Origin: Bradyrhizobium sp. CCBAU 53421
GTDB taxonomy: Bacteria; Pseudomonadota; Alphaproteobacteria; Rhizobiales; Xanthobacteraceae
Reading direction: 5' to 3'
Assembly (NCBI RefSeq): GCF_015291625.1
Contig: NZ_CP030047.1
Coordinates: forward strand, 7,564,001 to 7,628,000
DNA length: 64,000 nt
The notes under the pieces are model-generated. The model had not been told where the DNA came from. It made no database searches and worked only from the letters and a program-made list of their open reading frames with translations. A program made the translations under genes and the position numbers. Positions 26,708 through 35,850 of this stretch are shown here, piece after piece (position 1 is the first letter of the stretch; every line of letters begins with the position of its first letter).

Positions 26708-27106
26708 GAAATCAGAATGAGCGTAACTGTCCTGCGGGACGCTTAGCGCTTGATTGCCCGCGCTGGAGTTCAACATGCCGATGCCGGACCATGTCGGAAC
26801 TTCGAGAAACAGATTTCTGAGGCTCTCTCAAGAACGTCCGCGCTTGCCTTTTGAAGCCCGTCGGCGCGGCTACAAGGCATTGATCACGCGCTGAGCGTTT
26901 TCTTCTTGTCGCAAATACGGGTAGGCGATAGCTTCAACAGCTTGGCACGGCTTTTCTTGTTAATCGACCATTCAGAAAAATTGCATTCGGTAGCACTGGA
27001 CGGCTTTAGCGAAAGCGGCATTCCAAATCGTTTCCGAAACTAATATTTTCCTTCTCAATCTAAGCGTGCACTGTAACGAAGTCACCAGTTATAATTCTCG
27101 TTGCGG
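26708..27106. other. intergenic DNA, no gene recognised
   Basis: AT-richer than its surroundings. No open frame of note and no recognised element. Confidence 0.3.
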
Positions 27107-27162
27107 TCTCCCGGTGGCCCCAACTCGGGGCACGCGGATAACAGGCCTTCCGGGAGATTTTT
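27107..27162 (+). terminator. terminator-like nested hairpin with T5 tail
   Basis: TCTCCCGG (27107-27114) pairs with CCGGGAGA (27150-27157), followed by five Ts. Inside it, GCCCC (27117-27121) pairs with GGGGC (27127-27131). No plus-strand gene ends just upstream, so it may close a small RNA. A second stem, GACTGTA/TACAGTC, follows at 27198-27226. Confidence 0.45.
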
Positions 27163-27283
27163 GTTGGGCCGGGACAGGCTTGGTCCTGCGAAGGAACGAC
27201 TGTAAGGCACCGGAATCGGTACAGTCCCATGTATGAAAAACACCACTTTCTATGGATTTTATAACATAGCTTTGTGTTGAAAA

Positions 27284-27302
27284 ATACCTACGTTCTGGGT
27301 AT
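27284..27302. promoter_or_regulatory. inverted repeat before second abiEi
   Basis: ATACC (27284-27288) and GGTAT (27298-27302) mirror each other 9-13 nt before the abiEi start, within an AT-rich promoter-like stretch. A likely autoregulatory operator. Confidence 0.4.
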
Positions 27303-27310
27303 ATTTATAC

Positions 27311-28132
27311 ATGATGCTTCGAGGACGCCGAACTCTCGCTTCCTATCTAACGGATCTGCTCGCCGGTGGACGGATCTCGTTTACGCGGGACGAAGCGATC
27401 GCCGAACTGGAGGTAACTTCGCGGGGCTTCCTGGCCGCCGCCAAACGCCTGCAGAAGAAAGGGCAGCTTCTTAATCCGCGGCACGGCTTTTACGTCGTCG
27501 TCCCTCCACAGTACCTGGTGCGCGGTGCTCCACCGCCGCAGTGGTATATCGACGATCTTATGGAACACGAGGGGCACCCATATTATGTCGGATTGCTCAA
27601 GGCGGCTGAGATACACGGCGCGTCCCACCAGGCGGTCATGCAATTCCAAATCGTAACCGACAAACGGATGCCCAAAATCCGCGCCGGCCGCTCGATCCTT
27701 TCCTTCTTCTATCGAAAAGAAATAGGCGCTCTTTCGGGAGCGATCGTTGACCACAAGACCGATACTGGCCGCTTCAAGCTATCGTCGCCCGAACTCACTG
27801 GGCTCGACCTGCTGCGCTATATGCATGTGACCGGAACGATAGACAGCATTGCCACTGTCCTTTCTGATCTCGGGGCTAAAATGAAGGCGCACGAACTCCA
27901 GAAATTGGCACCCGCCTTTGAGCGGTCCGTTATCCAGCGCCTCGGATACCTGCTCGACTACGTCAAACACAGCCAGGCAGCTGAGTCACTTCACGCCTAC
28001 CTGCAAAACGAAAAACTGCTGCCCTGGGTCGAACTCGATCCTTCCAAGCGTAGTAGCAAGACCCGCAAGCCGCCGGAACGTGACACACGCTGGAACGTGC
28101 TGGTCCATCGCCGTCCGGAGCTCGATCAATGA
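27311..28132 (+). CDS. abiEi: AbiEi-family antitoxin, copy 2
   Basis: A 273-residue AbiEi-type protein: N-terminal winged helix (ISFTRDEAIAELEVTSRGFL, LLNPRHGFYVVVP) and the body YYVGLLKAAEIHGASHQAVM, FQIVTDKRMPKIRAGRS and LSSPELTGLDLLRY. It is not closely similar to copy 1, so this is an independent acquisition rather than a local duplication. Its stop overlaps the toxin start (ATGA). Intact. Confidence 0.87.
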   Translation: MMLRGRRTLASYLTDLLAGGRISFTRDEAIAELEVTSRGFLAAAKRLQKKGQLLNPRHGFYVVVPPQYLVRGAPPPQWYIDDLMEHEGHPYYVGLLKAAEIHGASHQAVMQFQIVTDKRMPKIRAGRSILSFFYRKEIGALSGAIVDHKTDTGRFKLSSPELTGLDLLRYMHVTGTIDSIATVLSDLGAKMKAHELQKLAPAFERSVIQRLGYLLDYVKHSQAAESLHAYLQNEKLLPWVELDPSKRSSKTRKPPERDTRWNVLVHRRPELDQ

Positions 28133-29006
28133 TTCCAGCCATGAACATCATTGCATGGAGTCAAAAAGCTCCATGGCCCGAAGATCGACAGGTCGAGCAA
28201 GACCTCATCATATCCAGGGCACTCGTTGAAATCTTCAAGGATGATTATCTGAAGAAAGAGCTGCGGTTCCGCGGAGGCACCGCTCTAAACAAGCTGCACT
28301 TCCCAAGCGCCTATCGGTACTCGGAAGACATAGATCTCACGCGCACGACGGAAGGCCCCGTGGGCCCAATTCTGGACCATCTCCGGGCTGTCCTGGAGCC
28401 ATGGATGGGGCGGGCGCATTACGACCTCGGAGAGATAGGGCCTCGGCTTACTTTCACTATCAAGCCCGAAGATGAAAACGCCTCTCAGCCGATCCGCGTC
28501 AAAGTCGAGATCGCCACACGAGAGCGCATCGCTTATGACGGGCAAAGTCGTTTCCGTTCGAGGTCAAGAATCCCTGGTTCAATGACAAGGCGGACATTGC
28601 ATCATTCAGCCGGGAGGAAATCCTGGCAACGAAGCTCCGCGCGCTTCTCCAACGTGACAAGGGCCGGGACCTCGTCGACCTTGCCAAAGCTGTTGCGTTG
28701 TTCGACGGACTGGGCTCCGCACGCATCGTGGAGCTGTTCGGCAAATATCTAGGTGCTTCCGGCCAAGCTATTTCTCGCGCCGAGGCCGAGGAACGCATGT
28801 GGGCGAAGCTGGAAGATCCATCGTTTTTGGCCGACGTGCGTCCGCTACTTACCGCGGACGACGCCGAGGATTTTGATGCCGAAGCCGAGCGCGCCGCGTT
28901 CGTTACGGTCTTTACGGAGTTTGTAAAACGTATCCCCGGCCACGCCTGGGCGGAGACGTCCGCCATGGCGAAGAAGTTCGAAATGCCTGAGCTGGCCAGC
29001 ACCTGA
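28129..29006 (+). pseudogene. abiEii: AbiEii-family nucleotidyltransferase toxin, frameshifted, copy 2
   Basis: The head is intact: LRFRGGTALNKLHFPSAYRY then SEDIDLTRT is the nucleotidyltransferase signature. The frame is lost near 28545, after RIAYDG. The expected continuation (FEVKNPWFNDKADIASFSRE, EILATKLRALLQRDKGRDLV) follows in another frame and runs to the stop at 29006. Repaired, the protein would be about 290 residues. As written it lacks the C-terminal helical domain. Its partner antitoxin is intact, the same state as in copy 1. Confidence 0.85.
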
Positions 29007-29109
29007 CCCTATGACTCGTCCCAGCGTCCCAGTGCACCGACCGCCTTTGCTGCTCCGGCCACATACGAACTTCATTCGTTAGGCTCGAAGGCGTTTCAGC
29101 AGTTGTGCG

Positions 29110-29292
29110 TTAAGCCGCTCTGGATAGGCGCCCTACATGCCAGCAGGTCAGCGCGATCTCGGTTTCTGGCTGACCAACGCGCCGTTCGTAATTGGCGGCC
29201 AACTGCAACAAGCGCTTTTTGATGAACGGGTCAGCTTGCTCAGCAAGCTCCCGGACGGTTCGCGCCCTCTCTCTACAAAACTCGTCGTCCAT
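29110..29292 (-). CDS. small conserved rhizobial protein, 60 aa
   Basis: Starts MDDEFCRERARTVRELAEQA and continues DPFIKKRLLQLAANYERR. This is the pattern of a short helical protein that recurs in Bradyrhizobium genomes. No function is known to me. Isolated on the minus strand. Confidence 0.6.
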   Translation of the reverse strand: MDDEFCRERARTVRELAEQADPFIKKRLLQLAANYERRVGQPETEIALTCWHVGRLSRAA

Positions 29293-29466
29293 AGTACCCC
29301 ACCGAAACTGCCTTTCGGATAATACCCGTGAAGAAGTGGGGCTGCATATGACCCAGGTTACACTGCAAGATATTTTCCGCAGTTTTGATCGATGCCGCGC
29401 GAGATCGATAGCACTTTTGCCAAGGTCAGCTGCTGTGCGCGCCTCGCACCTGGTCGGGCTCCCGCT

Positions 29467-29931
29467 TCATGCTGTGCGTCGATTGAATCCACCTTTCCTG
29501 CGGCGTCGCCGCGGCCTCTGACGGCGACTGCGGGGAGTAAGTGATTTTTCCGCATCTGTGACCGCTTGCGCAGCGACTTCGCTGCGCGAGGGGGCGATCG
29601 TTGATCGAGGTGTCTCTCTTTGATCGGCGACGGCCCTTTCGAGCGCAGAGAGGAATTGCCGGCCGTCTTCCGTAATTTCCCAGCCGAACGCATCGCGAAC
29701 GACAAACTTCGCCGAAAAGATATTCAGGTCCGGCGCATGTTCGGCCAACCGCTTCATGCGATCGGTCCAGTCACGGCCGCTGTTCATCAGTATCTCCACG
29801 GCGCGTCGGACTTCGGCAACAGAAGCTCGCCCGCCAGGCTGGCCGGCCAATACTTTCAGGACGGTCAGCTGGAAGGACACTTGCCGTGTCTCCGATGGCT
29901 GTGGGTGTGCAGTTCCCCTGCAATGGATCAA
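29467..29931 (-). CDS. conserved rhizobial protein, winged-helix-like
   Basis: A protein of up to 154 residues. The conserved part begins VSFQLTVLKVLAGQPGGRAS (a GTG near 29880 could be the start) and continues AEVRRAVEILMNSGRDWTDR, NIFSAKFVVRDAFGWEITED, GRQFLSALE. This recalls a family of Bradyrhizobium proteins with a helical, winged-helix-like profile. The C-terminal 40 residues are very basic (RSRRQRPRRRRRKGG), consistent with nucleic-acid binding. Function is not known. Confidence 0.6.
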   Translation of the reverse strand: MIHCRGTAHPQPSETRQVSFQLTVLKVLAGQPGGRASVAEVRRAVEILMNSGRDWTDRMKRLAEHAPDLNIFSAKFVVRDAFGWEITEDGRQFLSALERAVADQRETPRSTIAPSRSEVAAQAVTDAEKSLTPRSRRQRPRRRRRKGGFNRRTA

Positions 29932-30496
29932 TGTCAGGGGCGGATCGTCAACAGCACGACGCCGTTAACCTCAACTATATTGGCTAATCCCGCGGGGCCA
30001 GCTCCTGGGATTTGACCTCGCCCTCGCTCAAGCTAATGCACGACTTTTCATCGAGGGCCGGTCCGTCAGCGTAGCAGGACACACCCGCAGCCGGAGCGTC
30101 GCGCGCCCATTGTCCATAACGGACAGAACTCCACTGTGGGAGCTCCTCCATACGCTACAGCATCGCTCTTCGATCGTGAGCGCCGGTCGGCGCATCGTGA
30201 CTTCGGGTGATACATGCACCTCTCGACCTGTCGAGCACGAGCGTACGGTTCGGACCAATCATGGCTACCGACGATTTCACCCCGCGCTCACACCTGCACG
30301 AGGAGGGAAAAAATCTGGAACTGCTCCGGCATTGGCGATCGACGGCTTAAATCAAGCCTTCAGGCGGTATTGCGGCATAGCCTTGGTTGGAGACGACAGT
30401 CGCACGACAAGCGTCCGGTGCACCGGTGACGAGACATCGCCAGACGGGGGTACGAGAATCCGCCTAGCAGGCAGACGCTTCCGGAGGCGAACTGGA
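29932..30496. other. no gene recognised
   Basis: Open frames of 70-130 codons occur on both strands without family motifs; they look like chance frames in GC-rich DNA. Confidence 0.3.
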
Positions 30497-30703
30497 TCAG
30501 CCAACCCTTAGATCCTCGGCTGACATTTTGCCCTAACGGCCTGCCTTGAGCTCGTAACTTACCCGGGCTCCCTCTTCGAGGGTGGTGTAACCGGCCTTTT
30601 CGACGGCGCTGATGTGCACGAAGACATCGGCACTTCCGTCCTCCGGCCGAATAAAGCCATAACCTTTGGTCGAATTGAACCACTTCACAATACCCATTGC
30701 CAC
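30497..30703 (-). pseudogene. csp: cold-shock protein with premature stop
   Basis: A CspA-type cold-shock domain: [20 protein letters not shown] (RNP1 KGYGFI) then [13 protein letters not shown] (RNP2 VFVHI) and [19 protein letters not shown] at 30535-30533 ends it at about 54-56 residues. The normal C-terminus follows in the same frame (GKMSAEDLRVG, stop at 30499-30497), so a nonsense mutation is the simplest reading. The start is the GTG at 30703 or ATG at 30697. The RNA-binding core is complete, so the short form could still fold. Confidence 0.75.
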
Positions 30704-30917
30704 GGCGGCATCTCCATAAGTGAACCGTTGTGATCTAGCGAAGAGTATCGCAGCCATCAAGGTGGACAAAGAGACGCTGGTTCAGCGGCGCAGGTCACGT
30801 CCGCGACCTATTTGTCTTATAGCCCACGCGGACGCTCAGCACGGGCGGGCAGCATGACCTGATGCCGAAGCCAGTTCGCTTCAGGGCTTAGATCCACACG
30901 ATGCCTGAAACTGCGGC

Positions 30918-32543
30918 TCATTCATCGCGCGTGACCGCGTTACAGGAGAGTTGTAGAGCGGAGATCATGGCACGCTCATCCGCAGCCGAGCTGGAGCGAA
31001 TGGTCGGGTCGCCTTTACAGACCCAGGCGGCCGTAAACTCCTTCGCACAGCCCGGAGCAGGATCACCTATTCGCGCCATGCTTGCGAAAGTGCATGCGTC
31101 CTTGCCGTTACAGGCTGCTGCAAGCGCACTCGTGGCGTTGCCGCGCGCGGAGATCCAGCGGCAATTACCGCCATACGTTGCAGAAACGACCGAAATACCC
31201 GATTGCGTGACGGCATCCCCGGCCGCATCCCGCAGCGCATACGTTGCGGCCGCACCGACGAGAGTGGCAAGGCCAACGCTTCCAAATCGAACCAGACGCT
31301 TGCGCTGTTCCGGCGAGGCCATCTGATGCCAGCTGCGAATTCGCCTTCGGGCCGGCATCTCCAAGCCAAAATGCAGCATGATCGCGACGCAGGTGGCCAG
31401 AGTGAAAGCAAGCGCGAGCGCGCCGAGATGGCCAAGCAGTTGGCCTGCGGTTTCCCAACGTGCCAGCGGAAAACGCTGGTAGATGATGATGTGTGTAAGA
31501 TAAAAGGCAAAGCTGGCCTCTCCGAGGAAGACAAGCCACCTTGCCGACAACAGCCGTCCTGCACGGCTGACGGGCTGGGCCGCCGCGACAAGGATGAGCG
31601 CAACCGGTGCCGCCAGAGCGATATTGTTGCGTGCAATATCGAACAGGCTCATGGTCGCCCCAAATGGCGTCTTGTGGGCGGTAAACCAGAACACCCAGCC
31701 TATCGCGCCGACACCAACAATTGCGGCGATATCGAGCAGAGCTCGAGGCGGCCTGAAATCCTGGGCCGACCACACGTCATGGAGCTTCGCCAAGCAACAG
31801 CCGAGCACGAATTCCCATATCCTGCAAAAGGGCGAAAAGTAGACGATCCAGAGGAGAAGCGTGTTCTTCCAGTTCGGCAGAGCCGCACCCGTCCCGTAGG
31901 CATGAAGCGCAAACAGATTGATGCGGTCCTGAAGCATGAGCACCGCAAGGTCGATGCCAAGCTCTATTGTGACCGCTCCAATCGCGCACAGGATCGCCGC
32001 AGGCACAGTTCTGATCCGCGCAAGTAACGGGCAAACGAGCGGAAAAACCAGATAGAAGAACCATTCGGTACTGACTGACCAGGAGACGATGCCGATCTCT
32101 TCGTACTGCCAGACGGGGGCAACACCGGCTACATTTGCGAAGAACCAGGTTTGAATCATCCCGAGTTGAAACGGGACAATGTGCCACGAAAATCCCTCGG
32201 CCGGAGCGTCAGTTCCGAGAAGCCAGGGCCAGACTATCGGTCCGGTCAAGAGTTCAACGAGAAAGAGAACAACAAACAGAGGATAGATTCGCGCTATGCG
32301 CGCCACGAGAAATTCCGGGATCGCCTTGCGTGGACTGCCGGCAATCGAACCGCCATAGTTATATTGAATGACAAAGCCACTCAGCGTGAAGAAGACGGAC
32401 ATTCCGAACAGGCCCAGCGTCCCGATGCTGATATCGAGTGCAAGACTGGTACCCTCCAGGAACTGGCTTCCACCGTGAGACAATGCCACTGCTGCTGCCG
32501 CGACAAACCGGATGCCGGTCAGCGCGGGTATCGGCTTAGCCAT
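30918..32543 (-). CDS. acyltransferase-3 membrane protein with lectin-like C-terminal domain
   Basis: A 541-residue protein. Residues 1-400 are an acyltransferase-3 (OafA/NodX-type) membrane domain: IPALTGIRFVAAAAVALSHG (with the catalytic-type His), FFTLSGFVIQYNYGG and about ten hydrophobic segments, ending FLGEASFAFYLTHIIIYQRF. This family O-acetylates surface sugars. After a last membrane span, residues about 435-530 form an extracytoplasmic Cys-rich domain: VVSATYGGNC, LAAACNGKDACTFASM, GDPAPGCAKEFTAAWVC. That pattern resembles SUEL/galactose-rhamnose-binding lectin domains. The role inferred is modification of a surface polysaccharide. No partner glycosyltransferases are adjacent. Confidence 0.85.
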   Translation of the reverse strand: MAKPIPALTGIRFVAAAAVALSHGGSQFLEGTSLALDISIGTLGLFGMSVFFTLSGFVIQYNYGGSIAGSPRKAIPEFLVARIARIYPLFVVLFLVELLTGPIVWPWLLGTDAPAEGFSWHIVPFQLGMIQTWFFANVAGVAPVWQYEEIGIVSWSVSTEWFFYLVFPLVCPLLARIRTVPAAILCAIGAVTIELGIDLAVLMLQDRINLFALHAYGTGAALPNWKNTLLLWIVYFSPFCRIWEFVLGCCLAKLHDVWSAQDFRPPRALLDIAAIVGVGAIGWVFWFTAHKTPFGATMSLFDIARNNIALAAPVALILVAAAQPVSRAGRLLSARWLVFLGEASFAFYLTHIIIYQRFPLARWETAGQLLGHLGALALAFTLATCVAIMLHFGLEMPARRRIRSWHQMASPEQRKRLVRFGSVGLATLVGAAATYALRDAAGDAVTQSGISVVSATYGGNCRWISARGNATSALAAACNGKDACTFASMARIGDPAPGCAKEFTAAWVCKGDPTIRSSSAADERAMISALQLSCNAVTRDE

Positions 32544-33193
32544 CGGTGTCGCTCGTCATTTGCGCGGTGGGTACAAAACCTGGCGATCGATGGCACAAGC
32601 GCAGTCTGCTGGAGAGGAATGCATAGAAACAAGGAGGGCCGATCGCATCGCGCGAGCGTGCCACGCGATCAGCGAAGCTCCTTCGGTAGCTCAAACCCAA
32701 TCAGAGCGACCGCCGCACCTTATTGGCAAGCCCGCTAACGCTGAAACTCTACCTTCTGGTAGGGGGCCGGATTCGAAGCTCATGTTCCGCGCTCGACCGG
32801 CTCTGGCGCTGAGCATTTTTCTTGACCAGACACCGACGTAGAGCTGAGCCCGTGCATTCTCCCGGAGCGTTTCCGAAAACGACGGCCCATTGCAGCCAAT
32901 TTGCATCGCTGCGCGATGCGGAGGTTTGGCCGCCGAAGGTGCCCGGTGCAAGTCCAGCTCAGAGCAGAGCAAGGAACCGCGTTGGCGACGCACGACCAAG
33001 CCCACCTCCAGGCACGGCGAATCCAAGCGCCAGATCGGGTCCTTGTGCCAGTTTGAGCCGCGCTTTCAATTTCTTTGATAGCGACGGTCAAGGAATCTCG
33101 CTGCGGATTGGCGCAGCAACTAAGTATTCTTTCCCCGCACGACTGGCCGCGCTTTCGCGTGGTCTGGCGTGCCAGAGAAGGAAAGGAAACGTG
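32544..33193. other. 650-nt region upstream of the peptide gene
   Basis: Frames on both strands (up to 178 codons) have no recognisable motif. It must hold the divergent promoters of the acyltransferase and the peptide-TPR cluster; no consensus box was evident. Confidence 0.3.
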
Positions 33194-33262
33194 ATGACAA
33201 AGAAGATCGCTGAGATCAAGACCACCATCCGCACCACCACCCCGTACACGGGTACGCTCTAG
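33194..33262 (+). CDS. 22-residue threonine-rich peptide (leader or RiPP-like precursor)
   Basis: ATG at 33194 follows a strong ribosome-binding site (AAGGAAAGG, 33178-33186). The peptide begins MTKKIAEIKT and ends TTTPYTGTL; eight of 22 residues are Thr, in clusters TT, TTT, T and T. A 10-bp hairpin lies 56 nt downstream (33318-33344) and the TPR gene starts at 33371. Two readings fit. It may be a leader peptide for ribosome-mediated attenuation, since thrL of E. coli is similarly short and Thr-rich. Or it may be a precursor peptide (charged leader MTKKIAEIK, core rich in Thr/Tyr) matured and exported by the downstream proteins. Coding status rests on the ribosome-binding site and context. 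Confidence 0.55.
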   Translation: MTKKIAEIKTTIRTTTPYTGTL

Positions 33263-33317
33263 GGTTGGTTCGACGGGTGCCTTGAATGCATCCAGCTGAT
33301 GAGAGCATAGCGGCATC

Positions 33318-33344
33318 GGAGGGTGGTCCTTGCGACCCCCCTCC
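33318..33344 (+). terminator. strong hairpin between peptide and TPR genes (attenuator-like)
   Basis: GGAGGGTGGTC (33318-33328) pairs with GACCCCCCTCC (33334-33344) with one mismatch and a 5-nt loop, followed by TTTG. It could be a partial terminator giving more peptide mRNA than TPR mRNA, or the terminator of an attenuator. Confidence 0.6.
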
Positions 33345-33370
33345 TTTGTGAGACGTCTCGGGAGAGTAAA

Positions 33371-35611
33371 ATGGTTGATTTGATCCAGCAGCGCATCGCT
33401 CCGGCCATATTGTCATCCGTCGAGATCAATCCGATCACGATCTTGAAGACGGAGCCTGGCATGGCACCGGTGCCGACGATCAAATCGGCACTCGCGAGCT
33501 CTAGTTCCGACCTTTCCGTCGTTGACGGCGACTGGCGGATCGGCGGCTATCTTGCCGGCATGCAAGAGCTGATCGACGCCGAACTGCGGTGGGCCGATGA
33601 GAATAGGCCAAAACTGGTTGAGACGGCACAGCAATCCTTGAAGCGGCTGTTTCCTCTCTTGGTCAGCGATGCCTTTATCGTGCCGAAGGATCTCACCAAT
33701 ACCTCAAGTAGGGAAGAGCGCACACGCTTCTATCATCATGAGTACCAAAATAAGCTCCTGGTTGGATTAGCCGAATTCCTGATCCGGTGCGCCCAAGAGC
33801 GCAACGAGCGTCACATCATCGTCATCGACCGGGCGGCCGCCCTGTCCGCCCCGGCGAAGAACCTGATCAAGCTGCTCGTCAGGCTGGACGACAATGCGCG
33901 CTTGTTTCGCTTTGTCCTGATCGACTACGAACAACGCCTCTATTTCCAGGGCGCCAGCGAAGTTCAATTCGGCAGATATAGCTTGCAGGAACTGGGGCCA
34001 ATCCTCGATCGGAATCTCACTACGGAGAAACAGCGGCAGATCCATGAGGCAAGTGGCGGAAATCCGCTGATTGCGGAGGCTTTAAGCAAATGCCTAGCAG
34101 GCGGATTGCCGATCATCGGCTATCTCGACCCCGTCGCGATCGTGGACCTTTATCTCGCCAGCCTCAACACCGGGGAACGGCACAGCCTTCTCAAATCGTA
34201 CATTGAATCCGACTGCTCGACGCCTGATCTCATCGCACAGCGAAACTATGCAACCTTCGATCAGACGACTGCAGATCATCTGCATGAGCAATCGCACCGC
34301 GCTTGCCTCGACCTCTATCTGGCGGGCGAGGCGCCGCTCGTCATGCTTCATGCGCTATCGATACGGGACAAATACAAGCGCTTGGAGTTGCTTGCAGAAC
34401 CGAGTCAGATCCTGCAAAGCATCGGCCTGTATGATCTCTGGTTTGGCTACTTCGGTGAAATTTTCGCCGATCCCTCGCTTCGCACCTACGGCCCGGGAGA
34501 TGCTCCGGTAAACGCTGCCTTCATCAACGCGGCCTTTGTGCTGTATTCGCTCGGCTGCGGCCGGGTGTCGGTTCCATATCTCGATGAATTCTACAAGGCA
34601 TTCCCGAAGAGCCGATACACGCCAACGGTTCTGTATGCCCAATCAATGACGTATGGACGCTATCAGCAGCCGGTCAACCTCACGGTGGCCGAAGAGTACG
34701 CGTTGCGGAATCTGGAGACCATCGAGCGGGATTTCAAGGATCACGACAAGTACGATTATATCAAGGTGTTTGCAGAGAACGCATATGCCTATATCAAGGC
34801 CAAGCAAGAGAAATATGACGAAGCCCTCACCCTTTGTGCAGAAGGCCATGGCAAGATGCTTAAGGCCTATGGCGGGGAGCGTTTCAAGCTTCACCAGTCG
34901 ATTCTGATCTACAACACGAGTCAGGTCTATGAACTCGTCGACGATCTTCCTCGAGCAGAAAAGCAGCTGCGTGAGGCGATTGCCTACGATCCCTATTACG
35001 GCGAGTATCACAATGACCTGGGCAACCTGCTTTCGAAAGTACCCGGAAGGGAAGCTGAGGCTCTACAGGCATATGCGCGCGCCATTGAGCTGTGTCCCCC
35101 CTATTACGAAGCGCACCTGAACAGGGCTGCACTTCGCAACAGAATGGGATATGCCGCGGGCGCCCTGGCCGATCTCGACAGAACGCTTGCCATCAAGCCA
35201 AACGAATGGCGAGCTCACTTCCAGAAGGGTAACATCTTGATGCGACAAGATAGTCCGGAAGCTGCTCTGGAGTCCTACTTAGCGGCAGCCGATATCGATC
35301 CCAAGAACCCCGATTTACAGAGCAACCTCGGCCTTGCCTATTCCGAGCTTGGCAAGGCGAGCGAGAGCATCGAGCACTATCTTCGAGCCCTTGAACTCAA
35401 TCCCCGGCATGCGCTCACGCACAACAATCTCGCCATCGAGTACTTCAACGAGGGTCGGCCGGGCATATCACTGAACCACGCCACAGTCGCTGTCGAGATT
35501 GGGGGAGATCCAGACTACCACCTCACTCGTGAGCACATCCAGGCAAGTCTGCAAGCTGACCTGACTTCGCGGCGGGATCGAGCTTCTACGTCTTCCGCCA
35601 AGCCCTCATGA
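33371..35611 (+). CDS. large TPR protein with NTPase-like N-terminal half
   Basis: A 746-residue protein started at ATG 33371 behind GGAGAG; the frame is open to a GTG at 33323, inside the hairpin. Residues about 130-250 resemble the later part of a STAND/AAA ATPase (HIIVIDRAAALS as Walker-B-like, then LIKLLVRLDD, FRFVLIDYE, SGGNPLIAEALSKCL), but no Walker A loop is visible. Residues about 470-720 carry tetratricopeptide repeats (AEKQLREAIAYDPYYGEYHN, ALQAYARAIELCPPYYEAHL, ASESIEHYLRALELNPRHAL). It has no signal peptide. TPRs bind peptides or partner proteins, so it may recognise the upstream peptide. I do not know the family's function. Confidence 0.75.
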   Translation: MVDLIQQRIAPAILSSVEINPITILKTEPGMAPVPTIKSALASSSSDLSVVDGDWRIGGYLAGMQELIDAELRWADENRPKLVETAQQSLKRLFPLLVSDAFIVPKDLTNTSSREERTRFYHHEYQNKLLVGLAEFLIRCAQERNERHIIVIDRAAALSAPAKNLIKLLVRLDDNARLFRFVLIDYEQRLYFQGASEVQFGRYSLQELGPILDRNLTTEKQRQIHEASGGNPLIAEALSKCLAGGLPIIGYLDPVAIVDLYLASLNTGERHSLLKSYIESDCSTPDLIAQRNYATFDQTTADHLHEQSHRACLDLYLAGEAPLVMLHALSIRDKYKRLELLAEPSQILQSIGLYDLWFGYFGEIFADPSLRTYGPGDAPVNAAFINAAFVLYSLGCGRVSVPYLDEFYKAFPKSRYTPTVLYAQSMTYGRYQQPVNLTVAEEYALRNLETIERDFKDHDKYDYIKVFAENAYAYIKAKQEKYDEALTLCAEGHGKMLKAYGGERFKLHQSILIYNTSQVYELVDDLPRAEKQLREAIAYDPYYGEYHNDLGNLLSKVPGREAEALQAYARAIELCPPYYEAHLNRAALRNRMGYAAGALADLDRTLAIKPNEWRAHFQKGNILMRQDSPEAALESYLAAADIDPKNPDLQSNLGLAYSELGKASESIEHYLRALELNPRHALTHNNLAIEYFNEGRPGISLNHATVAVEIGGDPDYHLTREHIQASLQADLTSRRDRASTSSAKPS

Positions 35612-35850
35612 GATTGCGGCTCATGGCATTGCTTGCCGTCGAAGCCGAGCGGCGTACAGCAGGGTCGGCAGGTAATAGTAGCTACGCCTGAACAGCTCTG
35701 CGCAGGGTCTTGCGGAATTTGTTGCGCGACAAGCGATGCAAATTCGACATATCTGACCAGACAAGGTGAACTGCGTTGGCCGGCCATTCATCTTCGCTTC
35801 CGCATCGTGCGATATCCACTCGATCAAGAGTTCGATGAGCTAGGTCACAG

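Noticed and set aside
31203..32027. 274-codon plus-strand frame
   Set aside because: Entirely antisense to the acyltransferase membrane domain; composition rich in Arg, Gln and Lys mirrors the hydrophobic codons of the real gene.
32691..32760. Possible nod box upstream of the peptide cluster
   Set aside because: The AACCCAATCAGAG segment recalls part of a nod box, but the ATC-N9-GAT spacing and the rest of the 47-bp consensus are absent.
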